From the NCBI GenBank assembly GCA_002358905.1, contig DEPT01000050.1, positions 5,413-34,695 on the forward strand: DNA of 29,283 bases, written 5' to 3'. The notes beneath the pieces are model-generated. The model was not told the DNA's origin. It did not search any database and worked only from the letters and a program-made list of their open reading frames with translations. The position numbers and the translations under genes were made by a program. Positions within the stretch are counted from its first letter, which is position 1; each line of letters starts with the position of its first letter. Shown here one piece after another: positions 1 through 11,011 of this stretch. Origin of the DNA: Akkermansiaceae bacterium UBA3385. GTDB taxonomy: Bacteria; Verrucomicrobiota; Verrucomicrobiia; Verrucomicrobiales; Akkermansiaceae.

Positions 1-2675
<2,675 letters not shown>

Positions 2676-2713
2676 AGTGATAACGTATGATAATTTTGAT
2701 TAAAAACAGAAAA

Positions 2714-2742
2714 GGCCGCATTCCCGGGTGGGGAATGCGGCC
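2714..2742 (-). terminator. Rho-independent terminator or attenuator between gcvH and gcvP
   Basis: Perfect 12-bp inverted repeat (2714-2725 with 2731-2742), 5-nt loop, very GC-rich. On the minus strand it is followed by a T-rich run (TTTTCTGTTTTTA). It lies just after the gcvH stop and before the gcvP start, so it should reduce read-through into gcvP or mark a processing point. No clear promoter for gcvP is visible between the hairpin and its ATG. Confidence 0.85.
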
Positions 2743-2752
2743 GGGAGAATCT

Positions 2753-3133
2753 TTACTTGCAGAACTCCTCGTAAGCGGCGGCGTCCATCATTGCGTCCAG
2801 CTCGGAGGGGTCATCAAGCTTAATCTTGCAGATCCAGCCTTCGCCGATAGCGTCGCTGTTCACGGTGCCGGGCTCAGCATCCAGAGCCTCGTTCACCTCT
2901 ACCACCTCACCGGAAACGGGGGTGTACACATCGGAAGCTGCCTTCACAGACTCCACAACGGCGATGCTGTCGCCCTTGGAGAAAGTGTCGCCCACGGAGG
3001 GGAGGTCAACGTACACCACGTCACCCAGTTCGGACTGGGCGTGGTCGGTGATGCCGAGGGTAACGATGCCGTCAACGATGGGGCTGATCCACTCGTGCTC
3101 TTCGGAGTACTTGTATTCTACGGGATTGCTCAT
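2753..3133 (-). CDS. gcvH: Glycine cleavage system H protein
   Basis: Lipoyl carrier protein, 126 residues, the normal family length. It shuttles the aminomethyl intermediate from GcvP to GcvT and is then reoxidised by the L-protein (lipoamide dehydrogenase), which is not in this window. The lipoylation lysine is Lys64 in the motif VVESVKAASD. The N-terminal EEHEW and the ELGDVVYVDLP stretch are classic GcvH. It lies 23 nt downstream of gcvT on the same strand and must be cotranscribed. The upstream bases are C-rich in the sense direction, so there is no Shine-Dalgarno motif. Confidence 0.97.
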   Translation of the reverse strand: MSNPVEYKYSEEHEWISPIVDGIVTLGITDHAQSELGDVVYVDLPSVGDTFSKGDSIAVVESVKAASDVYTPVSGEVVEVNEALDAEPGTVNSDAIGEGWICKIKLDDPSELDAMMDAAAYEEFCK

Positions 3134-3156
3134 AATATGATGATTGGGGATGGGGG

Positions 3157-4239
3157 TTACTTTTTAAGGAAAGGTTTCTTGACGATGATGGCGGGAACGG
3201 CCTTATTGCGAACAATGATGTTCACCTCGGTGCCGACCTTGCCCAGGGCGGTGGGAACATAGGCCATGCCGATGCCCTTGCCCAGAGAGGGAGAAAGAAC
3301 GCCGCTGCAGAGCTCGCCCAGGGGCGTGCCGTCCGGCAGCTGCACTTCATAACCGTGGCGGGGAGGAGCGCCCTTGCCGGTGTATTCGATAGCCACCAGA
3401 GCGGTGGGGCGGCCCTCGGCCTTCTGGGCGCGGAGCACCTCAACACCAATGAATTCCTTGGTGAGGTCGCAGCACCAGGAGAGACCGGCCTCCAGCGGGG
3501 TCTTCTCGGGTGAAAGGTCGCTGCCGTTGAGGGAATAGCACATCTCGAGACGCAGACTGTCGCGAGCACCGAGGCCGCAGGGCTTGGCGCCGCACTCCAT
3601 CACCTTCTCGAACCACTTCACGCCCTTATCGGCGGGGCAGAAGAACTCATAGCCGTTTTCGCCGGTGTAACCGGTGCGGCACACTACGAGGGCATCGCCC
3701 TCGCACTCGAACATGAGAATACCGTTGCGCACGGGCAGCTCCACACCGGGGCAAAGCTTGGCGAACACCTCCTCACAAGCAGGGCCCTGCACTGCCAGGC
3801 CCACGTAGTCGGCGCTCTTGTTCACCAGGGAGATACCTTCAGGCTTGTGGGCTGTGAGCCAGGCGTAGTCCTCGTCAATCATGGAGGCATTCACCACCAC
3901 GAAGAAATCATCCTTGGCCACCTGGTAAATGATAAGGTCATCAATAACGCCGCCCTTTTCATTGAGCATCATGGAGTACTGCCCCATGCCGTCCACCAGC
4001 TTATTCAGATTGTTGGTGAACATGGAATTGAGCCACTCTGTGGCACCTTCCCCGCTCACGAGGAACTGGCCCATGTGGGAAATATCAAACACACCACAAG
4101 CAGTACGTACGGTGTTATGCTCATCAATAATACCTGTATACTGCACAGGCATGTTCCACCCGGCGAAGGGTACCATCTTGGCTCCAAGTTCCACATGCTT
4201 ATCGCACAATGGAGTACTCTTGATAGATTCGGTGTTCAT
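3157..4239 (-). CDS. gcvT: Glycine cleavage system T protein (aminomethyltransferase)
   Basis: Transfers the methylene group from aminomethyl-GcvH to tetrahydrofolate, releasing ammonia and giving 5,10-methylene-THF. From ATG 4239 the protein has 360 residues, close to E. coli GcvT (364). The N-terminus MNTESIKSTPLCDKHVELGA aligns with the family start (TPLYEQH...GARMVDF in E. coli). The folate-site region GGVIDDLIIY and a C-terminal SPSLGKGIGMAYV stretch are present. The frame stays open upstream for 38 more codons, but a promoter occupies 4247-4275 just ahead of this ATG, so the longer version is unlikely. First gene of the gcv operon. The start lies 7 nt after the -10 hexamer, implying a leaderless mRNA. 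Confidence 0.95.
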   Translation of the reverse strand: MNTESIKSTPLCDKHVELGAKMVPFAGWNMPVQYTGIIDEHNTVRTACGVFDISHMGQFLVSGEGATEWLNSMFTNNLNKLVDGMGQYSMMLNEKGGVIDDLIIYQVAKDDFFVVVNASMIDEDYAWLTAHKPEGISLVNKSADYVGLAVQGPACEEVFAKLCPGVELPVRNGILMFECEGDALVVCRTGYTGENGYEFFCPADKGVKWFEKVMECGAKPCGLGARDSLRLEMCYSLNGSDLSPEKTPLEAGLSWCCDLTKEFIGVEVLRAQKAEGRPTALVAIEYTGKGAPPRHGYEVQLPDGTPLGELCSGVLSPSLGKGIGMAYVPTALGKVGTEVNIIVRNKAVPAIIVKKPFLKK

Positions 4240-4246
4240 TGCCCGG

Positions 4247-4275
4247 ATTGTACTCTTAGAAAAATGGCACGTCAA
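4247..4275 (-). promoter_or_regulatory. Sigma70-like promoter of gcvT-gcvH-gcvP
   Basis: On the minus strand: -35 TTGACG (4275-4270), 17-bp spacer, -10 TACAAT (4252-4247), then 7 nt to the gcvT ATG at 4239. The predicted start site is at or next to the A of ATG. I see no two-domain glycine-riboswitch-like structure, and there is no room for one in such a leader. Confidence 0.75.
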
Positions 4276-4376
4276 GCATCTATCACGGCTCACAACACCG
4301 GTTGACCACAAATATCTGTCATGCACGCCTACGCGCCTGTAATTGTGTGACAATTTAGCCAGATTGGCGATTTTTC

Positions 4377-4405
4377 TTGTCTTTCTCTCCGCAACATGAT
4401 AGAAA
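4377..4405 (+). promoter_or_regulatory. Promoter of the PiT transporter gene
   Basis: -35 TTGTCT (4377-4382), 17-bp spacer, -10 TAGAAA (4400-4405), 13 nt to the ATG at 4419. The predicted 5' UTR is about 6-7 nt. The -35 sits on an in-frame TTG that would otherwise extend the gene, which argues for the ATG start. Confidence 0.55.
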
Positions 4406-4418
4406 GGTGCGACTCTAT

Positions 4419-6629
4419 ATGGACACTACATACTACGTCATTTACGGTATGCTTCTGCTGCTGTCGGTCTTCGGGCTGGTGGTAGGCGTAAGCAATGACG
4501 CCTGTAACTTCCTTAACTCCTCCATCGGCAGCCGTGCCGGCACCTACACAGGTGCGGTAGCTGTGGCCGCGGTGGGTGTGTTGCTGGGCGCCTCCTTCTC
4601 CAGTGGCATGATGGAAATCGCACGCAGCGGCGTCTTCATTCCCAGCATGTTCACCTTCCACGAGGTGATGCTCCTCTTCCTGGCCGTTATGGTGGCCAAC
4701 GTAATTCTGCTGGACATCTTCAACACACTTGGGCTGCCCACCTCCACCACGGTATCCCTCATCTTTGCCTTGCTGGGTTCCGCCCTGGGTATGGCATACT
4801 TCAACATAGGTGACGGTCCCGGTTCACTTGCAGACTATATCAACACGGACAAGGTATTCTTCATTGTATCCGGAATCTTCTGCTCCGTAGCCATTGCATT
4901 CACCGTGGGCACCTTTGTAATGTGGCTGGCGCGTCTGCTCTACACTTTCCACTACCAGCGCATGTACCGCCTCATCGGCCCGGTTTGGTGTGGCTTTGCT
5001 TTCACCGCCATTTCCTACTTTGCCGTATTCAAGGGGCTCAAGACCAGTCCGGTTATGAAAGGTGCATTCATGGATATGGTGGATGCAAACCTCGGTCTGG
5101 CCATCATCATAGCCTTTGTGGCATGGACCGTCGTAGCCGCAATCCTGCAGTATGGGCTCAAGGTTAATACCCTGCGCATCACTGTACTGGCAGGAACCGG
5201 GGCCCTTGCTCTGGCATTTGCCGGCAACGACCTCGTGAACTTCATTGGTGTGTTCATGGCTTCCCAGACATCCATGGAACTGGCTGAAGCACACCTGGCC
5301 GCCGGCGGCGATCTGGCAAATCTCAAGATGGGAGGCCTGGCAGACGTGCAGCAGCATGTGAACATGCTCTGGCTTGTGGCGGCGGGTCTTGTGATGGTAA
5401 CCACGCTTTTCTTCTCCAAGAAAGCCCGAAAAGTAACGGAAACAGAGCTCAAGCTTTCCTCCGCCAACACAGGTAAGGAACGTTTCGGTTCCTGCAGCGC
5501 TGCACGCACCATGGTGCGATACACGCTGAACACCAAGCGTTTCTTTGAGCGCGTTACCCCCATGCGCATCCAGAACTTCATCAGCAAGCGTTTCACCCCG
5601 CTTGCTCCCGAGGAAGAAACCGGCGCTCTGTACGACCTGGTACGCGGCTCTGTAAACCTGACAGTCTCTGCTCTGCTTATCTCCGTTGCTACGGAAATGA
5701 AGCTGCCGCTCTCCACAACCTACGTCACCTTCATGGTGGCCATGGGCAGCTCCCTGGCAGACCGAGCCTGGGGACGCGACAGCGCCGTATACCGCATCAC
5801 GGGCGTGCTCACCGTTATCGGCGGATGGCTCCTCACTGCGCTGGCTGCCAGTCTTGCCGCATTCATCGTGGCCATTGTGATGGCATACGGCGGATTCTGG
5901 GGCATGGTGACCATGCTGGTCATTGCCGGTGCCCTGCTTATCAAGTCCACATTCTTCACAAACAGCGCCAAGGAAGAGATACGTCTCATCAACATGCGCA
6001 ATGATGCCGCAGTCAAAGACTTTGCCAAGTCTGCAAGTGGACGTCTGGGCCGCATGGTAGGCATATACAACGCAATGGTGAAAGCCTTGCTCAGCGAAGA
6101 CCGCGAAGCCCTCAAACGCCTTCGCAAAAAGAGCCGCAGCCTGAAGCGAGATCTGGAAGTACTGCGAGAAAACGAGGTATTGCCAACGCTCCGCACACTG
6201 CCGAAGGAACTGGCAGACCGCGGCCAGCTGGTGTTCCGCATTACTGAAATCTCCCTGAACACCTGCGAACGTCTCCTCACCCTGGTCAAGGCCAGTTACA
6301 ACCACATTGACAACAACCACCAGGGGCTCAGCAAGGAACAGGGCGATGACCTGCTGGCTCTTACCAACAAGATCGGACGTTTCTACCCGGACCTGACCGA
6401 CATGCTCAAAGCTGGTAATTTTGCAGGTATCGATGCACTGCTCGAAGAGCGCGAGCAGCTCAGCGAAGACTTTGCCGACTGCATCACACGCCACCTCATG
6501 CACAATACTGCAGATGAAAGCGGCATGCGCAACGGTATTCTCTACCTTACCCTGCTTAATGAAACACGCGCCATGATTAGTCATGCGTTCGCACTCATTG
6601 AGCGAGTCAAAGAACTCTACGAAGATTAA
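4419..6629 (+). CDS. Inorganic phosphate transporter, PiT family, with C-terminal PhoU-like domain
   Basis: Inner-membrane permease that should import phosphate by ion symport. The ATG at 4419 gives 736 residues. Two inverted-repeat halves carry PiT-type motifs: VSNDACNF (residues 24-31) with LGLPTSTTVSL (104-114), and AGNDLVNF (268-275) with MKLPLSTTYVTF (427-438). About 12 hydrophobic segments span residues 1-510. Residues about 515-736 are soluble, charged and helical (SAKEEIRLINMRND to ERVKELYED), like PhoU. A fused PhoU domain suggests built-in regulation by phosphate status, whereas many bacteria encode a separate Pit accessory protein. Monocistronic between its own promoter and terminator. 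Related permeases in this superfamily can carry sulfate, so the substrate is inferred. Confidence 0.88.
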   Translation: MDTTYYVIYGMLLLLSVFGLVVGVSNDACNFLNSSIGSRAGTYTGAVAVAAVGVLLGASFSSGMMEIARSGVFIPSMFTFHEVMLLFLAVMVANVILLDIFNTLGLPTSTTVSLIFALLGSALGMAYFNIGDGPGSLADYINTDKVFFIVSGIFCSVAIAFTVGTFVMWLARLLYTFHYQRMYRLIGPVWCGFAFTAISYFAVFKGLKTSPVMKGAFMDMVDANLGLAIIIAFVAWTVVAAILQYGLKVNTLRITVLAGTGALALAFAGNDLVNFIGVFMASQTSMELAEAHLAAGGDLANLKMGGLADVQQHVNMLWLVAAGLVMVTTLFFSKKARKVTETELKLSSANTGKERFGSCSAARTMVRYTLNTKRFFERVTPMRIQNFISKRFTPLAPEEETGALYDLVRGSVNLTVSALLISVATEMKLPLSTTYVTFMVAMGSSLADRAWGRDSAVYRITGVLTVIGGWLLTALAASLAAFIVAIVMAYGGFWGMVTMLVIAGALLIKSTFFTNSAKEEIRLINMRNDAAVKDFAKSASGRLGRMVGIYNAMVKALLSEDREALKRLRKKSRSLKRDLEVLRENEVLPTLRTLPKELADRGQLVFRITEISLNTCERLLTLVKASYNHIDNNHQGLSKEQGDDLLALTNKIGRFYPDLTDMLKAGNFAGIDALLEEREQLSEDFADCITRHLMHNTADESGMRNGILYLTLLNETRAMISHAFALIERVKELYED

Positions 6630-6647
6630 TCCCCCTCCTCCTTTCCC

Positions 6648-6689
6648 AGCCCCCGGTGCGTTATCCGCACCGGGGGCTTCTTCTTTTTC
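6648..6689 (+). terminator. Rho-independent terminator of the PiT gene
   Basis: Stem GCCCCCGGTGCG (6649-6660) pairs with CGCACCGGGGGC (6666-6677) around a 5-nt loop, extended by an A-T pair, then a T-rich tail TTCTTCTTTTT. It starts 19 nt after the stop codon. Confidence 0.92.
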
Positions 6690-6707
6690 AAACAGGCCAG
6701 AAATTCC

Positions 6708-6736
6708 TTGACAGGAGAGCATTTCGAAGCTAGACT
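6708..6736 (+). promoter_or_regulatory. Promoter of the 6746 glycosyltransferase gene
   Basis: Perfect -35 TTGACA (6708-6713), 17-bp spacer, -10 TAGACT (6731-6736), then only 9 nt to the ATG at 6746. The leader should be 0-3 nt. Confidence 0.75.
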
Positions 6737-6745
6737 CATAGTACT

Positions 6746-7510
6746 ATGAGCGAAGATGCAACATGCAACGTCATCTGCCTGAAGTGGGGCAAGCGTTATC
6801 CAGCAGCCTACACTAACACTCTTTACCGTTCCGTTAAAAAGCACCTGCACCGTCCGTTCCGTTTTGTCTGCGTTACGGATGACCCTACAGGTCTCGATGA
6901 GGGCATTGATGCCCAGCCATTTCCCGAAAATCCGGGCTACACAGAAGAAAAGAAGTGGCCGGGGATTTTCTCCAAACTGGTTATCACCAAAGACGGCTTT
7001 GCCGACCTGAAAGGCCCCACCCTTTTCCTGGATGTGGATGTAGTCATCATGGATGATATCGACTGCTTCTTTGATTACAAACCGGGTGAAAACTGCATCA
7101 TCCATAACTGGATTGAGTGGCATAAGACCCTTTTCCGTAAACGCCCCAACATAGGAAACTCTTCCATTTACCGCTTCGAAGCAGGAAAGTCCGGCTATAT
7201 CTACGACACGTTCATCCGCGAGTTTGACCGCGCTCATGACAGAACCCAGTTCCCCACCGAACAAGCCTTCCTGACCTACGCCATGAAGAAAGTCAACTGG
7301 TGGCCCTATGACTGGGCACAGAGTTACAAGCGCTGCTGCCGCCCGATTTTCCCCTTCAACCTGTTCATGGCACCCAAGCCACCCAAGACCAAGATTCTGG
7401 TATTCCATGGCAACCCCGACCCGGACCAGGCCGTGGTAGGATTCGATGACGGCAAGGCACATCACAAGGTATTGCCTGCTCCGTGGATTGAGGATTACTG
7501 GAAACTGTAA
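6746..7510 (+). CDS. Putative nucleotide-sugar glycosyltransferase (GT-A-like fold)
   Basis: 254-residue soluble protein. The N-terminus (CNVICLKWGKRYPAAYTNTL, residues 7-26) and the strand TLFLDVDVVIMDDID (92-106) with a DxD motif at Asp96-Asp98 resemble GT-A glycosyltransferases of the GT8-like type, where DxD holds the metal and nucleotide sugar. A C-terminal KILVFHGNPDP segment supplies a late His typical of such enzymes. It probably adds a sugar to lipopolysaccharide, capsule or another envelope glycan. It faces a GT10-type enzyme on the other strand, which supports a surface-glycan role. Donor and acceptor cannot be read from sequence. No signal peptide or membrane segment, so cytoplasmic or membrane-associated. 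Confidence 0.72.
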   Translation: MSEDATCNVICLKWGKRYPAAYTNTLYRSVKKHLHRPFRFVCVTDDPTGLDEGIDAQPFPENPGYTEEKKWPGIFSKLVITKDGFADLKGPTLFLDVDVVIMDDIDCFFDYKPGENCIIHNWIEWHKTLFRKRPNIGNSSIYRFEAGKSGYIYDTFIREFDRAHDRTQFPTEQAFLTYAMKKVNWWPYDWAQSYKRCCRPIFPFNLFMAPKPPKTKILVFHGNPDPDQAVVGFDDGKAHHKVLPAPWIEDYWKL

Positions 7511-7540
7511 TTATCTCCGCGAGCCTTGTTTTCCCTACAC

Positions 7541-7574
7541 AACCCGGGGCAGCCGAACATGGCTGCCCCGGGTT
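7541..7574 (+). terminator. Terminator after the 6746 glycosyltransferase
   Basis: Perfect 14-bp stem (7541-7554 with 7561-7574) and 6-nt loop between two convergent genes. The plus-strand tail is TCATTTCC, a weak T-run. It may also stop transcription arriving from the opposite strand. Confidence 0.75.
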
Positions 7575-7595
7575 TCATTTCCGCAAAGCTGCGGG

Positions 7596-8603
7596 TCATT
7601 TTGAACGAGGGCTCATCATGGTATACTTCAATGTCCCGAGCCACTCGCCCAATATATTGAAAGGATTGCGGCGTAGCCGATGACGCCCCTTCAGCACATA
7701 GGGCTTAGACGGCAGGCTTCCTGCTCCATACTTTTCCTGGTGCTGCAGAACCAGTTCAGCAACCTGGTTGAACATATTATTTTTCTCCACCAGTCTCCTG
7801 CGAGCTTCACGAATAGCCGGCAGACGCTTCTCATACTCATTATCATCAATAGCCTGGCGAATAATACGATAAGCCTCTTCGTGGTCATCCAAGGGAATAC
7901 GAATAAAGCTTTGCGCCGGGAATACCTCCTCCAGACGGGGGTCACCCACATAGAACGTGAGGCACAGGCTGAGGAGAGGGTCAGCAATCTTATCCGTCCA
8001 GTGATAGGGTGCCACGTAATTCTCCACTGCGATACTGTAGCGGTAATCATTCTGCGCCTCGTATTTCTTGTCCAGTTTTTTCACGCCCCAGCCATACCAA
8101 TCCATTTCAGGCAGCCGCTCAGACAAATAGCGCGTCAGCGCATAGCGTTTTGAATGCAATGTATGGGTCTGCTGCTTAGTGGAACAAACTGTTGCAATGG
8201 TCTTACTCTTCGGATAATCCGGCATCTTGAACGCTTCATGGTAGGGAATCCCGGCGCACCAGTCAAGGCAGCCTTCCCCGTACCTGTGATTAGGATGAGG
8301 CAGAACATCAGGCGAATGAGTCGTCAGCACATAACCAAACTGGGACGTATAGCACCGGGGATACAACTTGATGCTGGGCGGCTCCACTGTCACCAGAATA
8401 GTCTGTTCTCTCGGGCACGCCAGCTCCTCTGCTTCCCACTCGGAAAACTCTCCCTTTGAAGGCATTTCATCATATACAAGCAACCAATCATACTCCCGGC
8501 ACAGGGCATCGTATATGAACCGAACTCCGCCACGGTCCACATAATCCGGGGTTCTCTTATTCTTCAGGTTACCGAATTTGCTGAGGATTTTTACTCGCAC
8601 CAT
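7596..8603 (-). CDS. Glycosyltransferase family 10 (alpha-1,3/4-fucosyltransferase-like) protein
   Basis: 335 residues. The C-terminal half carries the GT10 signature: YRYSIAVENYVAPYHWTDKI (residues 187-206) followed by ADPLLSLCLTFYVGDP and a VFPAQSFIRI strand. The Glu194-Asn195 and Lys205 positions match the donor-binding motif of fucosyltransferases (FENS...T.EK). The N-terminal half, with DDYVD/GGVRFIYDAL-like content and THSPDVL, fits the acceptor domain. Such enzymes move fucose from GDP-fucose to GlcNAc-type acceptors on LPS or surface glycans. The basic C-terminal tail (RHRLRRNPFNILGEWLGTLKYTM, residues about 305-327) may attach the protein to the inner membrane, as in Helicobacter enzymes. 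No GDP-fucose synthesis genes are nearby. Fucose specificity is inferred from family only. Confidence 0.8.
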   Translation of the reverse strand: MVRVKILSKFGNLKNKRTPDYVDRGGVRFIYDALCREYDWLLVYDEMPSKGEFSEWEAEELACPREQTILVTVEPPSIKLYPRCYTSQFGYVLTTHSPDVLPHPNHRYGEGCLDWCAGIPYHEAFKMPDYPKSKTIATVCSTKQQTHTLHSKRYALTRYLSERLPEMDWYGWGVKKLDKKYEAQNDYRYSIAVENYVAPYHWTDKIADPLLSLCLTFYVGDPRLEEVFPAQSFIRIPLDDHEEAYRIIRQAIDDNEYEKRLPAIREARRRLVEKNNMFNQVAELVLQHQEKYGAGSLPSKPYVLKGRHRLRRNPFNILGEWLGTLKYTMMSPRSK

Positions 8604-8636
8604 ATAGCAAAAAATAGAGTCATTTATTATAGTCTC

Positions 8637-8665
8637 ATGCTAGCAGACAAGCCCCCGGGAGTCAA
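8637..8665 (-). promoter_or_regulatory. Promoter of the GT10 gene
   Basis: Minus strand: -35 TTGACT (8665-8660), 17-bp spacer, -10 TAGCAT (8642-8637), giving a leader of about 27 nt. A second TATAAT-like hexamer at 8631-8626 lacks a well-placed -35. Confidence 0.55.
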
Positions 8666-8716
8666 GCGAATTCAAGCAACTCCGACAGAAGCGGCAACAG
8701 TCGCAATGTATAAAGA

Positions 8717-8739
8717 AAGCCCCGGAAAATCCGGGGCTT
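8717..8739 (-). terminator. Terminator of the peptidyl-prolyl isomerase gene
   Basis: 9-bp stem AAGCCCCGG / CCGGGGCTT with a 5-nt loop, 24 nt past the stop codon on the minus strand, followed by TCTTTATAC. Confidence 0.85.
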
Positions 8740-8762
8740 GAAAATCTGCTTTTCTGATCGGA

Positions 8763-9767
8763 TCAGATAAACACACGAATCACAGCCTTATCGCGCAGGC
8801 GGTCCACCCACTGGCGGTAACGGCGTTCACTCTTCTTACGGCGCACGGCATCATCCACCTTCTGCTTCACCTCCGGAGTATCCAGAGATGGCGCAGCTGC
8901 AAGTTTCTTGGAATGCACCTTAACCAACGTAAAACCGGCGGGGTCCAGCAAGGGGCCGACAAGCTGCCCCGGCTGTGCGGCAAACACCACATTGGCGAAC
9001 TCCACAGCCAACTCATTGCGCTGCAATGAGGGCCACCTGCCACCATCCTTTGCGTGAGCGTCCCGGGAATACCGACGAGCGGCATCAGCAAACTCCAACT
9101 TACCGTTTTCAAGCTCCTCCTTCAAACGAACGGCCAACTTGTAACGCTCTTCGGGCGTCATCAGCGGATCATCCGGATCCATGGCCGGAATGAAAATCTT
9201 GCTGTAGGTGATACGATCCTTCATGATATCGCGATACTCTGAGCTTGTTTCCTTGTATTCCTCGCGGATTTCATCCGGGGTGGGAGGAATACCACGCTCA
9301 TAACGCATACCGCGCATAGCGGAAACCGTGATTTCCTTACGCACAGATTCACGGTACTCCGTGTAATTCATGCCGCTCTTGCGCAAGTTATCCAGGAACT
9401 CACTACGATTGCCGGCGTACTGCATGAGGATTCGGCGATTGATTTCATCCTCCACCTGATCTTCCTTGATGCTGAATCCCTTGACTTCAAAATCGCACAA
9501 CACCAGCTCTCGCTCAATCAAATCGTTCAGCACAGACTTCTTTGCTTCTACCAATTCCGAATTGAAACGGGGGCCCTGGCGAGGATAAAGCATCATAAGC
9601 TCGCGGAAATAAGGAGCCAGACGAGCGCGAACCTCACTGGAGGTGATAGGGCGCCCATTCACAGTGGCGGCAATGCGGTTCACCACGCCAGCATCAGGCG
9701 CAGCCTGGGAGACTTCCACAGTCAGCAAGGCCAGCATCAGAGCAACAAAACGGCTAACAAGCTTCAT
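8763..9767 (-). CDS. Exported SurA-like peptidyl-prolyl cis-trans isomerase (parvulin type)
   Basis: 334 residues. Signal peptide at 1-22 (MKLVSRFVALMLALLTVEVSQA), then a SurA-type N-terminal chaperone region (VVNRIAATVNGRPITSSEV, LIERELVLCDFEVKG) at about 28-170. A single parvulin domain follows at about 180-285, with KDGGRWPSLQRNEL, FANVVFAAQPGQLVGPL and GFTLVKVHSKK. The family folds outer-membrane proteins in the periplasm. SurA of E. coli (428 residues) has two parvulin domains; this shorter form has one, as in PrsA/PpiC-like relatives. Monocistronic. The ATG lies 8 nt after a good -10, so the mRNA is predicted almost leaderless. Confidence 0.88.
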   Translation of the reverse strand: MKLVSRFVALMLALLTVEVSQAAPDAGVVNRIAATVNGRPITSSEVRARLAPYFRELMMLYPRQGPRFNSELVEAKKSVLNDLIERELVLCDFEVKGFSIKEDQVEDEINRRILMQYAGNRSEFLDNLRKSGMNYTEYRESVRKEITVSAMRGMRYERGIPPTPDEIREEYKETSSEYRDIMKDRITYSKIFIPAMDPDDPLMTPEERYKLAVRLKEELENGKLEFADAARRYSRDAHAKDGGRWPSLQRNELAVEFANVVFAAQPGQLVGPLLDPAGFTLVKVHSKKLAAAPSLDTPEVKQKVDDAVRRKKSERRYRQWVDRLRDKAVIRVFI

Positions 9768-9775
9768 ACGCTGCC

Positions 9776-9804
9776 AGTATAATCAAAGAATCATGTTCAT
9801 GCAA
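9776..9804 (-). promoter_or_regulatory. Promoter of the peptidyl-prolyl isomerase gene
   Basis: Minus strand: -35 TTGCAT (9804-9799), 17-bp spacer, -10 TATACT (9781-9776), 8 nt to the ATG at 9767. Predicted leader about 0-2 nt. Confidence 0.75.
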
Positions 9805-9895
9805 CACTCTTCTTTGTCACAAGCATACTTTATGCTCGCCTTAGCTTGCATGGCATGATAGAATGCCAGAGTTAAACAATCTCATTTTCACAGTT

Positions 9896-10987
9896 ATGGC
9901 AATCAAACTGTTCATTCCCGGTCCCACCGTTGTTTCCGAAGACATACTCAAGGAGATGTGCCTGCCTATGATTGGTCACCGCTCCAAGAAAGCCTCCGAA
10001 ATCCAGAAGCGTATCTCCGACAACATGCAGAAGATACTCTTCACTGAAAACCGTATTCTCCTTTCCACCTCGTCAGGCTCCGGTCTCATGGAAGGAGCCA
10101 TCCGCTCCTGCACCGCCAAGCGTGCCGCAGTTTTCTCCATCGGCGCCTTCGGCGACAAGTGGTACAAAATGGCCAAAACCAACGGTATACCCGCAGACAA
10201 GTTTGACAGCGTGATGGGCGAGCCCACCACCGCTGAAATGGTGGATGCAGCACTCTCCACCGGCAAGTATGACCTGCTCACCGTGACCCACAACGAAACC
10301 TCCTCCGGCATTCAGAACCCGGTCGAAGAGATCGCCGAGGTCATGAAGAAGTACCCGGACGTGGTATGGTGCGTGGACGCCGTTTCCTCTGCCGCCGGCT
10401 CCAAGATTGAGACCGACAAGCTGGGTATCGACGTACTTATCACCTCCACCCAGAAGGCACTTGCCCTGCCCCCCGGCCTGGCCATCTGCGCCATGAGCCA
10501 GAAGGCCTACGACCGCACCGCCGAAGTGGAAAACCGCGGTCTGTACTTTGACCTGCGTACCCTCTGGGACTTCATCGACAAGAAGAACTACCAGTACACC
10601 TCCACACCTTGCCTCTCCCTCATGTATGCCCTGGACAAGCAGCTTCAGCACATCGTGAATGAAGAAGGCATTGAGAACCGCTTTGCCCGCCACGAGGAAC
10701 TGGCAGCCTACACCCGAGCCTGGGCAGATGAGTACTTCACCGTGTACCCGAACCGAAAGTACCTCTCCAAGACCCTCACGGTTATTGACTCCCGCCCCAA
10801 GGGCAGCGAGGAGATGATTTCCATCCCCGAGCTGAACGCCTTCCTTGCCCCCCGCAACCTGCAGCTGGGCAATGGCTACGGCGGCCTGAAAGACAAGACC
10901 TTCCGCATTGCCCATATGGGCGAGCTCCAGATGGACGACATGAAGGAAATCACCTCCGCTGTGGAAGACTTCCTTAAGACCAAGTAA
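9896..10987 (+). CDS. Class V aminotransferase (serine/alanine-glyoxylate or phosphoserine aminotransferase-like)
   Basis: PLP-dependent aminotransferase, 363 residues from the ATG at 9896 (MAIKLFIPGPTVVSEDIL). An ATG at 9863 in the same frame would add 11 residues, but the family starts with the FIPGPT strand. The Schiff-base lysine is Lys187 in TSTQKALALPPG, with the cofactor Asp161 in VWCVDAVSS. MIGHRSKKASEI near residues 25-36 and the glycine-rich loop STSSGSGLMEGAIRS are characteristic. The family includes serine-pyruvate and alanine-glyoxylate transaminases and archaeal-type phosphoserine aminotransferases, so the substrate is not settled. A role in serine/glycine supply would suit the gcv genes nearby, but this is only inference. 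First gene of a plus-strand cluster with a thioesterase and a membrane protein. Confidence 0.85.
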   Translation: MAIKLFIPGPTVVSEDILKEMCLPMIGHRSKKASEIQKRISDNMQKILFTENRILLSTSSGSGLMEGAIRSCTAKRAAVFSIGAFGDKWYKMAKTNGIPADKFDSVMGEPTTAEMVDAALSTGKYDLLTVTHNETSSGIQNPVEEIAEVMKKYPDVVWCVDAVSSAAGSKIETDKLGIDVLITSTQKALALPPGLAICAMSQKAYDRTAEVENRGLYFDLRTLWDFIDKKNYQYTSTPCLSLMYALDKQLQHIVNEEGIENRFARHEELAAYTRAWADEYFTVYPNRKYLSKTLTVIDSRPKGSEEMISIPELNAFLAPRNLQLGNGYGGLKDKTFRIAHMGELQMDDMKEITSAVEDFLKTK

Positions 10988-11011
10988 ACTATTCTCCTCC
11001 AGTCATGAAAC

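Noticed and set aside
4377..4418. TTG start extending the PiT protein by 14 residues
   Set aside because: The TTG is part of the -35 hexamer of a well-spaced promoter, so it is unlikely to be transcribed.
4240..4418. Possible glycine riboswitch ahead of gcvT
   Set aside because: The promoter lies directly at the ATG, so there is no transcribed leader, and no matching aptamer-like pairing was seen.
4824..6722. 632-codon minus-strand frame over the PiT gene
   Set aside because: The plus strand has all PiT motifs, a promoter and a terminator; the antisense product has no recognisable domain and no membrane pattern.
8603..8626. Ten-codon upstream frame starting at an ATG in the GT10 leader and overlapping the gene start
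   Set aside because: It may arise by chance in AT-rich leader sequence; no conserved peptide or ribosome site supports an attenuator.
10073..10915. 280-codon frame antisense to the aminotransferase
   Set aside because: Antisense shadow of a clear PLP enzyme; no family motif or start context.
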